Shown here: piece by piece, positions 10,017-19,527 of the stretch
Position numbering within the stretch: position 1 is the first letter of the stretch
Layout of the letters: each line of letters opens with the position of its first letter
Source of the DNA: Streptomyces hayashii
GTDB lineage: Bacteria; Actinomycetota; Actinomycetes; Streptomycetales; Streptomycetaceae
Length of the DNA: 64,000 bases
Assembly (NCBI RefSeq): GCF_024539815.1
Contig: NZ_JAHHIU010000064.1
Coordinates: 1-64,000, forward strand
Reading direction: 5' to 3'
Position numbers and translations under genes: made by a program
Notes under the pieces: model-generated
What the model was told of the DNA's origin: nothing
The model's input: only the letters and a program-made list of their open reading frames with translations
The model's database searches: none

Positions 10017-11582
10017 TCAGGGCCGCGTGAGTTTGGCCTGCTCGGCGACGAGCTTCGCCACGATGGCGCGGTCGATCTTGCCGTTGGGGTTCAGGGGCAT
10101 GGATTCGACGTGCAGGAACACGTGCGGCACCAGGTGGACCGGCATTCCCGCGGCCAGCGTGCGGCGCAGGTCGGCGTCGCGGGCGGGCTCACCGGTGTAG
10201 CAGGCCATCAGCTCGGTGGCGTCCCTGTGCTGCACGGGCACGACGACGGCCTCGCGGATGCCGGGACGGCGGCGCAGCAGGGTCTCGAACTCACCGAGCT
10301 CGACCCGGTAGCCGCGGATCTTGACCTGGTTGTCCAGGCGGCCGAGGTGGACCAGCGTGCCGTCGTCCTCGCGGCGGACCCGGTCGCCGGTGCGGTAGTA
10401 GTGCGCCTCGCTCGACGCGCCGCCGTCCAGGCCGTACAGGCCGTCGGGGCCGGCGGGGCCCTCGGGGCCGAGGAACCGGTCGGCGTTGTCGCGCGGGTCC
10501 AGATAGCCGTCGAAACGCTGCGGACCGCGGACGCACAACTCGCCCTCGTCGGTGACGACGTACTCCAGGCCCGGGTAGACGGCGCCGATCGGCACCGTGT
10601 CGTTCACGGTCTCCGGCCAGTCCCGGCGCTCCTTCGGGAGGCGGAACTCCGCGCAGGCCAGCGTCAGTTCGGTCGGGCCGTAGATGTTCTCCACGACCGA
10701 TTCCGAGGCGAACCCGCTCCACGCCTCGGCCTGCGCATAGGTGAACTGCTCACCGCAGAACACGCTGTAGCGCAGTCCGGGGACCCGCCCTGCCGGCAGG
10801 CCGCCGAGTCCCGCGGCCGCCGAGACGGCCGAGGGCACCGAGAACCAGTGCGTGAGCCGCCGGTTCACCGCGTAGTCGACGGGACTCAGCAGTTCGGCCG
10901 CTTCGGGCACGACCAGCGTCGCGCCGCCGCCCCAGGTGACGAAGAGGTCGAACACCGAGAGGTCGAAGGTCAGGTCGAAGGTGTGCGACATGCGGCAGCC
11001 CGGACCGACCTCGTAGCGGGGGATGGTGTGTCCCAGGAACGCCAGGACGTTGCGGTGCCGGATCGGCACGCCCTTGGGGCGCCCGGTGGAGCCTGAGGTG
11101 AACAACAGGTAGGCGATGTCGTCGGGGCCGGCGGACGGCGGCGGCAGCGAACCGTCCGGGTCGTCGGCCAGGAGTTCCTTGTCGGTGAGCGGCAGCACGG
11201 GCCGCGCCGGCCCCGTGCCCGAGGGGCAGTGTTCGAGCCACTGCTGCCCGGACGCGTCGGCGATGATCACATCGACGTCGGCCAGCTCGCAGATGGCGGT
11301 GTTGCGCCGCGGCGGGTACTTGAGGTTCAGCGGCACGACCTGCGCGCCCAGGCGCAGCGCGGCGAGGTACCCCGCGTAGGCGACGCCGCTGCGCGCGGCC
11401 AGCAGGGCCACCGAGCGGACGCGGCCGTGTGCGGCGGTGACGCTCTCGGCCAGGGCCTCGGCCGCGCGCTCCAGCTCGGCGTAGCTGATCGACGTCTCGG
11501 ACAGCTCGACGGCCGGCAGCTCGGGGTGGCGCCGTGCCGTGGCGGCGAAGACGTCGTAGAGGGTGCTGATGTGGTCTTCCAT
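10017..11582 (-). CDS. Stand-alone NRPS adenylation domain (amino acid-AMP ligase) 1
   Basis: The 521-residue adenylate-forming enzyme has all core motifs: [13 protein letters not shown] (A3), [11 protein letters not shown] (A4), NIYGPTELT (A5), YRTGD (A7), the KIRGYRVELGE hinge (A8) and NPNGKIDR (A10). There is no carrier domain, so it must load a T domain or ACP in trans. The ATG at 11582 is chosen because GGAAAGG lies just upstream; a longer frame reads into the preceding gene. A by-eye specificity code is roughly DLFSVCILAK, which I cannot assign. It is clearly related to the stand-alone domain at 40930-42489 (shared [36 protein letters not shown]). It follows the half-C-A-T NRPS by 29 bp. 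Candidate acceptors are the A-less T domains of the same operon. Confidence 0.93.
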   Translation of the reverse strand: MEDHISTLYDVFAATARRHPELPAVELSETSISYAELERAAEALAESVTAAHGRVRSVALLAARSGVAYAGYLAALRLGAQVVPLNLKYPPRRNTAICELADVDVIIADASGQQWLEHCPSGTGPARPVLPLTDKELLADDPDGSLPPPSAGPDDIAYLLFTSGSTGRPKGVPIRHRNVLAFLGHTIPRYEVGPGCRMSHTFDLTFDLSVFDLFVTWGGGATLVVPEAAELLSPVDYAVNRRLTHWFSVPSAVSAAAGLGGLPAGRVPGLRYSVFCGEQFTYAQAEAWSGFASESVVENIYGPTELTLACAEFRLPKERRDWPETVNDTVPIGAVYPGLEYVVTDEGELCVRGPQRFDGYLDPRDNADRFLGPEGPAGPDGLYGLDGGASSEAHYYRTGDRVRREDDGTLVHLGRLDNQVKIRGYRVELGEFETLLRRRPGIREAVVVPVQHRDATELMACYTGEPARDADLRRTLAAGMPVHLVPHVFLHVESMPLNPNGKIDRAIVAKLVAEQAKLTRP

Positions 11583-11611
11583 GTCGACCTTTCCGGTCAG
11601 TGGAGGCGGTC

Positions 11612-14329
11612 TCAGGCTTCGTAGGCGAGGAGCAGCCGCGCGATGCCGGCCAGGCGGCCGTCGTTGGCGTCGTCCCGGGCGGCGAGCCAGGCGGCCTGCC
11701 CGGCGACTGTCGGCCGATCGAAGAGCACGCGGGCGGGGACGGTCAGGCGGAAGATCTCCGTCAGCTGTGAGGCGACTTCCAGCGCGGTGGCCGATTCGGC
11801 GCCGAGGGCGAAGAGGTCGGCGTGGACGCCGATGGCGTCGCGGGCGAGGGCGTCGGCCCAGATCTCGGCCAGGAGCTCCGCGAAGGGCGACGCGGGCGCG
11901 GTGCCGTCGTCGACGGCGTCGCCGACGGTCGACATGGCGCCGGCCGCCTCGGCCGTACCGCTCTCCTGGAGCACGGACTCGTACGCGGCGTCGAGGCCTT
12001 CGGGCAGCGGCCGCCCGGCCAGCGTGCGCCGGTCGACCTTGCCGCTGGGGGTCAGCGGCAGCTCCGTCACGGGGACGCACACGAAGGGCACCATGTGCCC
12101 GGGCAGGATCCGCGCCAGGTCGCCGCGCAGCGTCCACGGCGGGACGTCGCAGCCCTCGGCGAGCAGGTAATAGGCGATGACCTGCTTGTCGGACGCCCCC
12201 TCCCGTACGACGACGACGGCCTCCGCCACCCCGTCCCGGGCCAGGATCTGCGCCTCGACCTCGCCGAGTTCGACCCGGAAGCCACGGATCTTGACCTGCC
12301 CGTCGCGGCGGCCCAGGCACTGGATCCGGCCGTCGGGGAGCCGGGTTCCGAAGTCGCCCGTGAGATAGGTCCGGACCGCGGTCCGCTCGGCGGCCTCCCG
12401 GGCGGGCCGGGCGCCCGCGGAATCGACGGGTCCGACGGCCGGATCGCGTAGCGCGAAACGCTCGGCGGTCAGGTCGGGCCGGCCCAGATACCCGTCGGCC
12501 AGGGCCACGCCGGAGACGCAGATCTCGCCGGGCACACCGTCCGGCAGGGGTTGCAGCCGCGCATCGAGGATCTCCACCACCGCGCGGTCGATCGGGGCTC
12601 CGATCGCCGGCGACTCCGGCCAGTCGGCCGGGTCCTCGGACAACCGCTCGGCGGTGACCACATGGGTCTCCGAAGGGCCGTACTGGTTCTCCAGCGACGC
12701 GCCCGTGCGGTGGAAGAACTCGCGCACGGCCGGGCTGACGTGCAGCTGCTCCCCCGCCGTGATGACCTCGCGCAGGGCCGAGGGGTAGCGGCCGGAGTGC
12801 ACGGACACCTCGGCAAGCTGCTGAAGGGCGACGAAGGGCAGGAACAGCCGGTGCACGCGCTGCTCGGTCAGCCAGTCGGCCAGCCGGTCCGGATCGCGGC
12901 GGACCTCGTCGGTGATCAGCACCAGGGTGCCGCCGGTGCCCCAGGTGGCGAACATCTCCTGGAAGGCGACGTCGAAGCTGAACGCCGCGAATTGCAGGGT
13001 GTTCCAGCCGGGGCCGGCCTGCGAGTGCCGGAACTGCCAGTCCAGCAGGGACGCGAGCGGCCGGTGCGGCATGGCGACGCCCTTGGGCAGACCCGTCGAG
13101 CCGGAGGTGTAGATGACGTAGCAGAGGTCCTCGGTGGCGGTCGGGGTGCGCGGCGCGGGCTGCGCAGGCGCCGCAGGGCTCGGCGCGTCCACGAGCATGT
13201 CGTGCAGATCGATGACGCGGACGCCCTCGGGAACGGTGATCGCGCCGTCGATCCCGGCCGGGCCGATCAGGACTTCGGCGCCGCTGTCGGTGAGCATGTG
13301 GTCGAGGCGCTCCCTGGGGTACGCCGCATCGAGCGGCACGTATCCGGCTCCGCTCTTGAGGATCGCCAGCAGCGCGACGATCAGCTCGGGGCAGCGCGGC
13401 CCGGACAGTGCGACGGCGCGGGCGGTTCCGATCCGGCCGGCGCACCGGTCGGCGGCGGCCTTGAGCTCCCCGTAGGTCATCTCACCGCCGTCCCAACGCA
13501 CCGCCGGGGCCTCGGGAAACCGTGCGGCGGCGCGGTCGAACAACTCGTGCGCGGTGACGTCCCACTCGCCGGCCCCGGACATCCCGTCGGGCCCGGACAT
13601 CCCGTCGGCCCCGGCGATCCCGGGCTTCGGCGACGGCACCAGAGGCAGCAGCCCGATCGGCGTCCTGACGTCCCGGACCGCCGCGCCCAGCAGTTCGAGG
13701 TAGCCGGCGACGATGCGTCCGGCCGTGTCCGGCGCATACCGCAGCCCGTCGTACTCCAGTGAGCCACGGCGCCTGTCGTCGATGTCGACGGCGAACACGA
13801 GATCCAGGGGAAGGCGGCCCCCGCCGATCAGGACGGCGGCCCGGCAGGAGGCCTCCGGGGCGACGACGGGCAGCTCGCCGATCACGAACTCCGCGCCGAT
13901 CGCGTCCCGCAGATCGGAGGCGGCCCGCAGGGCGAGGTCGGAGAACGGGGTGTCCGGGTCGAGGCGCTGCCGCAGCGGTGCCCACGAGCCGTCCCGCCCG
14001 GCGCCGACCACGGCCTCCCCGACCCCGGCGTCCTCCCAGGGCGAGGCGACCCGGTACAGCAGCGCCTGGAGCCCGGCGGCCAGCGTCGCGAGCGGGGGGA
14101 CGCCCTGCTCCCGTGCGACGGCCGTGAGGCCGTGGGCGAGGTCGCCCGGGATCTCGAACTCCAGCGTCGCACGCGGTCTTTCGGGCGAGGAGTGCGGCGC
14201 CGCGCGGTCGGCGGGCCACGTGGTGGCGGGCGCACCGCGCAGCCGGTCGAGGAGTTCCGCGCGTGCGGCATCGGACGTCTGCGACGCCGGTGCGCCGGAG
14301 ACCGGCGTCGTCGAGGTAGCGGCGTTCAT
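11612..14329 (-). CDS. NRPS, truncated condensation lobe - A - T
   Basis: The 905-residue product has a condensation-related region (about 53-225) that contains only the C-terminal lobe, with no HHxxxDG catalytic motif. A complete A domain follows (about 258-770: IYTSGSTGLPKG, FSFDVAFQEMF, NQYGPSETH, YLTGDFG, PSGKVDR), then a T domain (about 800-890; phosphopantetheine Ser846 in LGAESA). By-eye A-domain code is near DVFFVAQVVK, not assigned. Because the C region is half-sized, peptide bond formation must be done elsewhere, or this protein may only supply an aminoacyl-T. A short tandem GPDGMSG-type repeat lies in the linker at about 240-254. Translation starts at an ATG overlapping the upstream stop (ATGA). 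Confidence 0.92.
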   Translation of the reverse strand: MNAATSTTPVSGAPASQTSDAARAELLDRLRGAPATTWPADRAAPHSSPERPRATLEFEIPGDLAHGLTAVAREQGVPPLATLAAGLQALLYRVASPWEDAGVGEAVVGAGRDGSWAPLRQRLDPDTPFSDLALRAASDLRDAIGAEFVIGELPVVAPEASCRAAVLIGGGRLPLDLVFAVDIDDRRRGSLEYDGLRYAPDTAGRIVAGYLELLGAAVRDVRTPIGLLPLVPSPKPGIAGADGMSGPDGMSGAGEWDVTAHELFDRAAARFPEAPAVRWDGGEMTYGELKAAADRCAGRIGTARAVALSGPRCPELIVALLAILKSGAGYVPLDAAYPRERLDHMLTDSGAEVLIGPAGIDGAITVPEGVRVIDLHDMLVDAPSPAAPAQPAPRTPTATEDLCYVIYTSGSTGLPKGVAMPHRPLASLLDWQFRHSQAGPGWNTLQFAAFSFDVAFQEMFATWGTGGTLVLITDEVRRDPDRLADWLTEQRVHRLFLPFVALQQLAEVSVHSGRYPSALREVITAGEQLHVSPAVREFFHRTGASLENQYGPSETHVVTAERLSEDPADWPESPAIGAPIDRAVVEILDARLQPLPDGVPGEICVSGVALADGYLGRPDLTAERFALRDPAVGPVDSAGARPAREAAERTAVRTYLTGDFGTRLPDGRIQCLGRRDGQVKIRGFRVELGEVEAQILARDGVAEAVVVVREGASDKQVIAYYLLAEGCDVPPWTLRGDLARILPGHMVPFVCVPVTELPLTPSGKVDRRTLAGRPLPEGLDAAYESVLQESGTAEAAGAMSTVGDAVDDGTAPASPFAELLAEIWADALARDAIGVHADLFALGAESATALEVASQLTEIFRLTVPARVLFDRPTVAGQAAWLAARDDANDGRLAGIARLLLAYEA

Positions 14330-17300
14330 CGGGTCACGTTCCCCTCGTCGTCGCGGCCGGCGGTGGCGCGCCGTGATCTCGCCAGCAGGGCGCTTCGCGC
14401 TCCGGGCCGGGTCGAGCGGACCGCCGCGGCCGGGGCCGCCGCCGTCGCCCGGGGTGCGTCGTCCGAGAGCGCGGCGGCCAGGTCGTGCACGGTCGGGTGG
14501 GTGAAGAGCTGGAGCGCGGCGATGTCCCGGTCCAGCACCTGCGTCAGCCTGGTCCTGACCCGGGCGAGCAGCAGCGAGTCGCCGCCGATCTCGAAGAAGT
14601 TGTCGTGCGTGCCGACCTCGTCGAGGCCGAGAAGGTCGCACCAGACGGCTGCGATCTCCCGCTCCAGACGCGACACCGGTGCGACGCGGGCCGCTTTGGT
14701 GTTCCGGTCGCGCGGCGGCTCCGGCAGCTTCGCGTGGTCGATCTTGCCGTTGCCGTTGAGCGGGAGCGCGGCCAGCGGCACGATCACCGCCGGAACCATG
14801 AACTCCGGTAGGGTCAGAGCCAGTTGGCGGCGCAGCGCGGACGCGTCCAGATCGGCGACGTCGAGCTGCGCGGCGGGCGAGACGTAGGCGACCAGGCGCA
14901 GCGGCCCGGGCCCCGAGCCGTCTCGGCGAGCCGTGACGACGCCGCGGCCGACGCCGGGGATCCGTTCCAGGCGTGCCTCGATCTCGGGCAGTTCGACGCG
15001 GTGGCCGCGGACCTTCACCTGCCGGTCGATGCGGCCCAGGTAGTCCAGGTTGCCGTCGGGCAGGCGGCGCACCAGGTCGCCGGTGCGGTAGAGGTGTGCG
15101 CCGGGCCGGTCCGCATAGGGGTCCAGCGGGAACTGGCGGGCCGTCAGCTCGGGCCGGCGCACATAGCCCAGTCCCACGCCGAGGCCGCCGATGCACAGTT
15201 CGCCGGGGACGCCGACCGGCACGGGGCGCAGTCGGTCGTCCACGACATGCGCGGTGGTGCCGGGAACCGAGCTGCCGATGGTCGGCCGGCGCTCGGTGCC
15301 GTCCAGGAGGGTGTGCGTGCACCAGATGGTGGTCTCGGTGGGGCCGTAGATGTTGAACAGCCGCCGGTTCGGCGCCCACAGAGGGCCCAGTTCCGGCGGG
15401 AACGCCTCGCCGCCGACCAGGATGGTGCGCAGTCCCGGCACGTCGTCCGGCTGCATCACCGCGAGCGCGGACGGCGGCAGGAACGCCATCGTCACCTGAT
15501 GGCGGCGGACGGTCTCGGCCAGGTCGGGGCCGGGCAGCATGCGGTCGCGGGGCACGACGCACAGCCGTCCGCCGTGGGCGAAGGCGAGCGTGAAGTCCAG
15601 GACGGAACCGTCGAAGCTCGGCGAGGAGAACTGGAGCACGGTGTCCGGCGACTGCGGGTCGATGAACTCCTGCTCGGCGTGGGCGGAGTTGACCACGCCG
15701 CGGTGGTGGATCGCGACGCCCTTGGGCCGGCCGGTGGAGCCGGACGTGAAGACGATGTAGGCGGGGTCGCCCGGCCCGACGTTCCGGTCCGGCCGGGTGT
15801 CCGGGTACCGGCCCAGCGGGTCGTCGGGTCCGCCCAGGCAGATCACCGGCAGGCGGTCGGCCCCGGGCGGCTCGGCGCGTCCGGCCCGGGTGATCAGGGC
15901 CTGGACCTCGGTGTCGTCGATCATGAGGGCCAGCCGTTCGGCCGGATAGCCGGTGTCCAGCGGGACGTAGACCGCTCCGGCCTTGAGCACGCCCAGGAAC
16001 GCGACCGGCAGGTCCTGGCAGCGGTCCAGGGCGACGCCCACGGCCGTCCCGGGTCCGACTCCGATCCCGGCGAGGTGATGGGCGAGCCGGTTGGCCCGCG
16101 CTTCGAGTTCGGCGTAGGTGAGCTCACCGTCCGCGCCGACGACGGCGGTCCGCTCCGGCGTCCGGTCCGCCCAGCGCTCGAACAGGGCCGGGACGTCCGC
16201 GGCCGACGGCTCGGGCAGGCCGGTGTCGTTCCAGCGGTCGAGCTGGGCGAGCTCGTCGCGGGTCAGCAGGTCCAGGTCGGCGACCGCCGTGTCGGGCGCG
16301 GCCAGCGCGGCTTGGAGCAGGGTGCGCAGATGGCCGAGGAGGCGGCTCACGGTGTCCGCGCCGTAGAGGCTGGTGTTGTATTCGGCGGTGCCGAGGAAAC
16401 CGCCTCCGGCCTGCGCGCCGGCGTGCTGCAGGATGACGGTGAGGTCCTGGATCGCGCCTCCGCCGTGCGCGGGCAGCGGGGTGAGGTCCGCGCCGGGCAG
16501 GCTGAGGGCGGTGTCGACGTCCTGCAGGACGAACAGCAGCTGCACGACGGGGTCGTGGCTGGGGTCACGGTCCGGGCGCAGCAGCGCGACCAGGTCCTCG
16601 AAGGGGAAGTCCTGGTGTTCCTGCGCCTGGCTGATGGTGTGGTGGGCGGCGCGCGCCAGGTCGAGGAAGGCGGTGTCCGCGGTGACCCGCAGGCGCAGCG
16701 GCACGAGGTTGACGAAGCAGCCGACCGTCCTGGCGAACTCCGGGCGGACGCGGTTGGCGACGGGCGTGCCGATGAGCAGGTCGTCGCGGCCGGTCTGCCG
16801 GTGGACGACCGAGGCGAAGGCGGCGAGCAGCGTCGCGTAGGCGGTGACGCCGTGCCGCCGGGAGAACGCGGCGACCTGCTCCTCCAGGTCCGCGGGCCAG
16901 GCGAAGTCGAGGACCTCCCCTTCGGGTCGGCGCTGTGCGGGCCGGGTCCGGTCGGTGGGAAGGTCCAGGAGCGTGGGGGCGCCTTCGAGTTCCCTGCGCC
17001 AGTGGTCGGCGAGGCGCTCGCGGTGCGCGCCGGTCAGCTGCTCGGACTGCCAGGCGGCGAAGTCCATGAACTGGATCGCCGGGGCCGGTGTGGTGCTGGG
17101 GCGGTCCTCGGTGCGGGCGGTGTAGAGCTCCGCCAGTTCGGCGAAGAGGAGCTCCAGGCTCCAGCCGTCGCAGGCGATGTGATGCGCGGTCACGACGAGG
17201 GCGGCCGACGGGGTGCCCGGTGCGATGAGGCGCGCGCGGATCAGCGGGCCTGTGGACAGGTCGAAGGGCGCTCGGGCCTCGGCGTCGATCCGGTCGGCCA

Positions 17301-19527
17301 CCCAGGCCGCGAGATCGGCGGAAGCGGCGTCGCCGGGCTCGTCGGCTCGGAGTTCTTCGACGGCCAGGCGCACCGCGAGGGCGGGCGACACGCGCTGCCG
17401 CGCCTGTTCGTCGTGGACGTCGACGACGGTGCGCAGGGCTTCGTGGCGGGCGACGAGGTCGTCGAGCGCCGCTTGGAGGGCGGGGACGTCGATGTCGCCG
17501 CTGACGCGGAAGGCGTACGGGAGGTTGTAGACGGCGTTGTCGGGATACAGCTGCGACAGGAGCCACATGCGCCGCTGGGTGGCGGAGAGCGGTGCGCCCG
17601 CGGCCGTTCGCTCGGTCGTCTCGACGGGCGCGGGCGCGGCCGGCGCCGTCGCGTCGGTGCGCCCGGCGAGCGACGCGGCCCAGCCGTCGAGGAACGCGGC
17701 CACTTCGGCGACGGTCGGGTGGTCGAAGAGGGCGCGGGCCGTGATGGGCAGGCTGAATTCGGAGGCCAGCAGGGCGGCGACCCGTACCGCGCTGAGCGAA
17801 TGGCCGCCGACGGAGAAGAAGTCGTCGTCGATGCCGGGCGGCGCCTGCTCCAGCACGGTTCGCCAGACATCCGCGACGCGCAGTTGCGTCGGGTTGGACG
17901 GCTGACGGCGAGCGCTGTCCGCGGGGCGGCGTGTCACGGCCGGCCGGCGGTCGGCCGCCGTGCCCCGTCCGACGGCCGGCCGCGCGGTGCTCCGGTCGGC
18001 CGTGGCGGGAACGCCGAGCTCGGCCGGCCACGGCGTCGCGGCTATCGGACGGTCCGGGGAGGAAGTCAGGACTTCGAGAAGGCGGACGAAGCCGGACACG
18101 ACGGCGGCGGCCGTCGAGGAGTCCAGCACGGCCGTCCGGTAGCGCAGATAGCCCGGCATTCCCGTGGGCAGGTCGGCGAGTTGGAGTTCGACCTCGTACA
18201 GGGAGCGGCGGGAGAGGCGTTCGGTCGCCTCGACCGTCAGGGGGCCGACGTCGGTCGGGGGGGCGAGCGGCTGGCGCCCGCCGAGCAGCACCTGGAACAG
18301 CGGGTGCGCGTCGGGGCGGCGGGCCGGCGCGAGACGCTCGACCACCCGGCGGAACGGGATGTCTGCGTCGTCGAAGGCCGACAGCGTCGTCTCGCGGGCC
18401 ACGCGCAGGGCGTCGCGCCAGGTCGCGTCGGCGGGCAGACGGACGCGCAGCGCGGCCTGGTTGGCGATGAACCCGGCGGTGTCGCGCGAGGCGGCGTCGC
18501 GCCGGCCGACGACGGTGCCGAGGACCGCGTCCCCGTGGCCCGACATCCGCTGGACCAGGACGGACAGCGCGGTGAGCCAGACCATGAACGGCGTGGCGCG
18601 CTCCGCCGCCGCGACCGCGCGGACCGCCTCGGCCAGCGGAGCCGGGACATCGACCGGCAGGAACGCGGCGGCGTAGGGGTCGCCCGGCGCCGAGCGCCCG
18701 AAGGACGGCCAGCGGTCGGCGTCGGCCGGCAGGTCGGCCAGCTCGGCGGCACGGCGGTCCAGACGCTGCGCCGCGTCGGGCCGGTCGGCGGCGGCGCGGG
18801 CCCGGGAAGCCGCCGCGGCCAGGGCCGGCGGCGGGGTCGGCAGGTCCTCACCGCGCAGGGCCGCCACCAGGTCGCCGTGGAGCAACTGGAGCGTCCGGCC
18901 GTCGGCGACGACATGGTGCAGGACTGCCAGGAGCCGGTGCCGCCGTTCGGCCACCCTGACCAGGGTGAAGCGGGCCGGCGGGCCGTTCTCCAGGTCGAAG
19001 GGCCGGTGGGTCTCGCGGTCGGCGAGAGCGGTCCAGCGCCGCTCGGCCCCGGACTCGACCGCCGGGTCCGACGACGCCGGATCGGGGTCGGCACCGGTCC
19101 CGGCGCCCGTCGCGCCGGCGCCGCCGGATCCGCTGTCGGCAGCGGGGGCGGTCAGATCGACGTATTCGAGCAGCCCGGTGAACTCGGGCTCGATCACCAT
19201 CACCGGAGTGCCGGAGGCGTCGGACGGGAACCGCGCGCGCAGCGCCTCGTGGCGGCGGCCGAGCACCTGGACGGCGCTCGCCGCGGTTTCCCGGTCGAAC
19301 GGCCCGGTCAGGTCGATGACCATGGCGATCTGATGGACCAGCGCCTCGGGTGCGGTCAGGTCGAACAACCACACGTCCTCCTGTGCGGCGTCGGGCCGGC
19401 CGGTCCGCTCCGCGGGGGGCGGCGCGGTGTCGAGCGGATCGAGCCCGGCCTCGTGGTGCACGCGCCGGAGGTTCTCGGCGGAAAACCGGCGGGCGCGGGC
19501 GCCCGGCCGAGTGGGGATCTCGGTCAT
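14326..19527 (-). CDS. NRPS, C-T-C-A-T; first module lacks an adenylation domain
   Basis: The 1,733-residue protein has C1 (about 45-495; HHVVADG at 204-210), T1 (about 545-615; Ser577 in VGGHSL), C2 (about 645-1080; HHIACDG at 782-788), an A domain (about 1105-1600; FTSGSTGRPKG, FSSPSFDGSVLDF, NIYGPTETT, YRTGDLV, GNGKID) and T2 (Ser1651 in IGGDSL). Between C1 and T1 there is only a roughly 45-residue Arg/Pro/Ala-rich linker, so T1 has no A domain in cis. The A-domain code by eye is about DGLFLGIIWK, partly like glycine codes but not assignable. The start overlaps the upstream stop by 4 bp and the stop overlaps the next start by 4 bp, so three proteins are made as a coupled set. T1 must be loaded in trans, either by a free A domain or by an acyltransferase. 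Confidence 0.93.
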   Translation of the reverse strand: MTEIPTRPGARARRFSAENLRRVHHEAGLDPLDTAPPPAERTGRPDAAQEDVWLFDLTAPEALVHQIAMVIDLTGPFDRETAASAVQVLGRRHEALRARFPSDASGTPVMVIEPEFTGLLEYVDLTAPAADSGSGGAGATGAGTGADPDPASSDPAVESGAERRWTALADRETHRPFDLENGPPARFTLVRVAERRHRLLAVLHHVVADGRTLQLLHGDLVAALRGEDLPTPPPALAAAASRARAAADRPDAAQRLDRRAAELADLPADADRWPSFGRSAPGDPYAAAFLPVDVPAPLAEAVRAVAAAERATPFMVWLTALSVLVQRMSGHGDAVLGTVVGRRDAASRDTAGFIANQAALRVRLPADATWRDALRVARETTLSAFDDADIPFRRVVERLAPARRPDAHPLFQVLLGGRQPLAPPTDVGPLTVEATERLSRRSLYEVELQLADLPTGMPGYLRYRTAVLDSSTAAAVVSGFVRLLEVLTSSPDRPIAATPWPAELGVPATADRSTARPAVGRGTAADRRPAVTRRPADSARRQPSNPTQLRVADVWRTVLEQAPPGIDDDFFSVGGHSLSAVRVAALLASEFSLPITARALFDHPTVAEVAAFLDGWAASLAGRTDATAPAAPAPVETTERTAAGAPLSATQRRMWLLSQLYPDNAVYNLPYAFRVSGDIDVPALQAALDDLVARHEALRTVVDVHDEQARQRVSPALAVRLAVEELRADEPGDAASADLAAWVADRIDAEARAPFDLSTGPLIRARLIAPGTPSAALVVTAHHIACDGWSLELLFAELAELYTARTEDRPSTTPAPAIQFMDFAAWQSEQLTGAHRERLADHWRRELEGAPTLLDLPTDRTRPAQRRPEGEVLDFAWPADLEEQVAAFSRRHGVTAYATLLAAFASVVHRQTGRDDLLIGTPVANRVRPEFARTVGCFVNLVPLRLRVTADTAFLDLARAAHHTISQAQEHQDFPFEDLVALLRPDRDPSHDPVVQLLFVLQDVDTALSLPGADLTPLPAHGGGAIQDLTVILQHAGAQAGGGFLGTAEYNTSLYGADTVSRLLGHLRTLLQAALAAPDTAVADLDLLTRDELAQLDRWNDTGLPEPSAADVPALFERWADRTPERTAVVGADGELTYAELEARANRLAHHLAGIGVGPGTAVGVALDRCQDLPVAFLGVLKAGAVYVPLDTGYPAERLALMIDDTEVQALITRAGRAEPPGADRLPVICLGGPDDPLGRYPDTRPDRNVGPGDPAYIVFTSGSTGRPKGVAIHHRGVVNSAHAEQEFIDPQSPDTVLQFSSPSFDGSVLDFTLAFAHGGRLCVVPRDRMLPGPDLAETVRRHQVTMAFLPPSALAVMQPDDVPGLRTILVGGEAFPPELGPLWAPNRRLFNIYGPTETTIWCTHTLLDGTERRPTIGSSVPGTTAHVVDDRLRPVPVGVPGELCIGGLGVGLGYVRRPELTARQFPLDPYADRPGAHLYRTGDLVRRLPDGNLDYLGRIDRQVKVRGHRVELPEIEARLERIPGVGRGVVTARRDGSGPGPLRLVAYVSPAAQLDVADLDASALRRQLALTLPEFMVPAVIVPLAALPLNGNGKIDHAKLPEPPRDRNTKAARVAPVSRLEREIAAVWCDLLGLDEVGTHDNFFEIGGDSLLLARVRTRLTQVLDRDIAALQLFTHPTVHDLAAALSDDAPRATAAAPAAAVRSTRPGARSALLARSRRATAGRDDEGNVTR

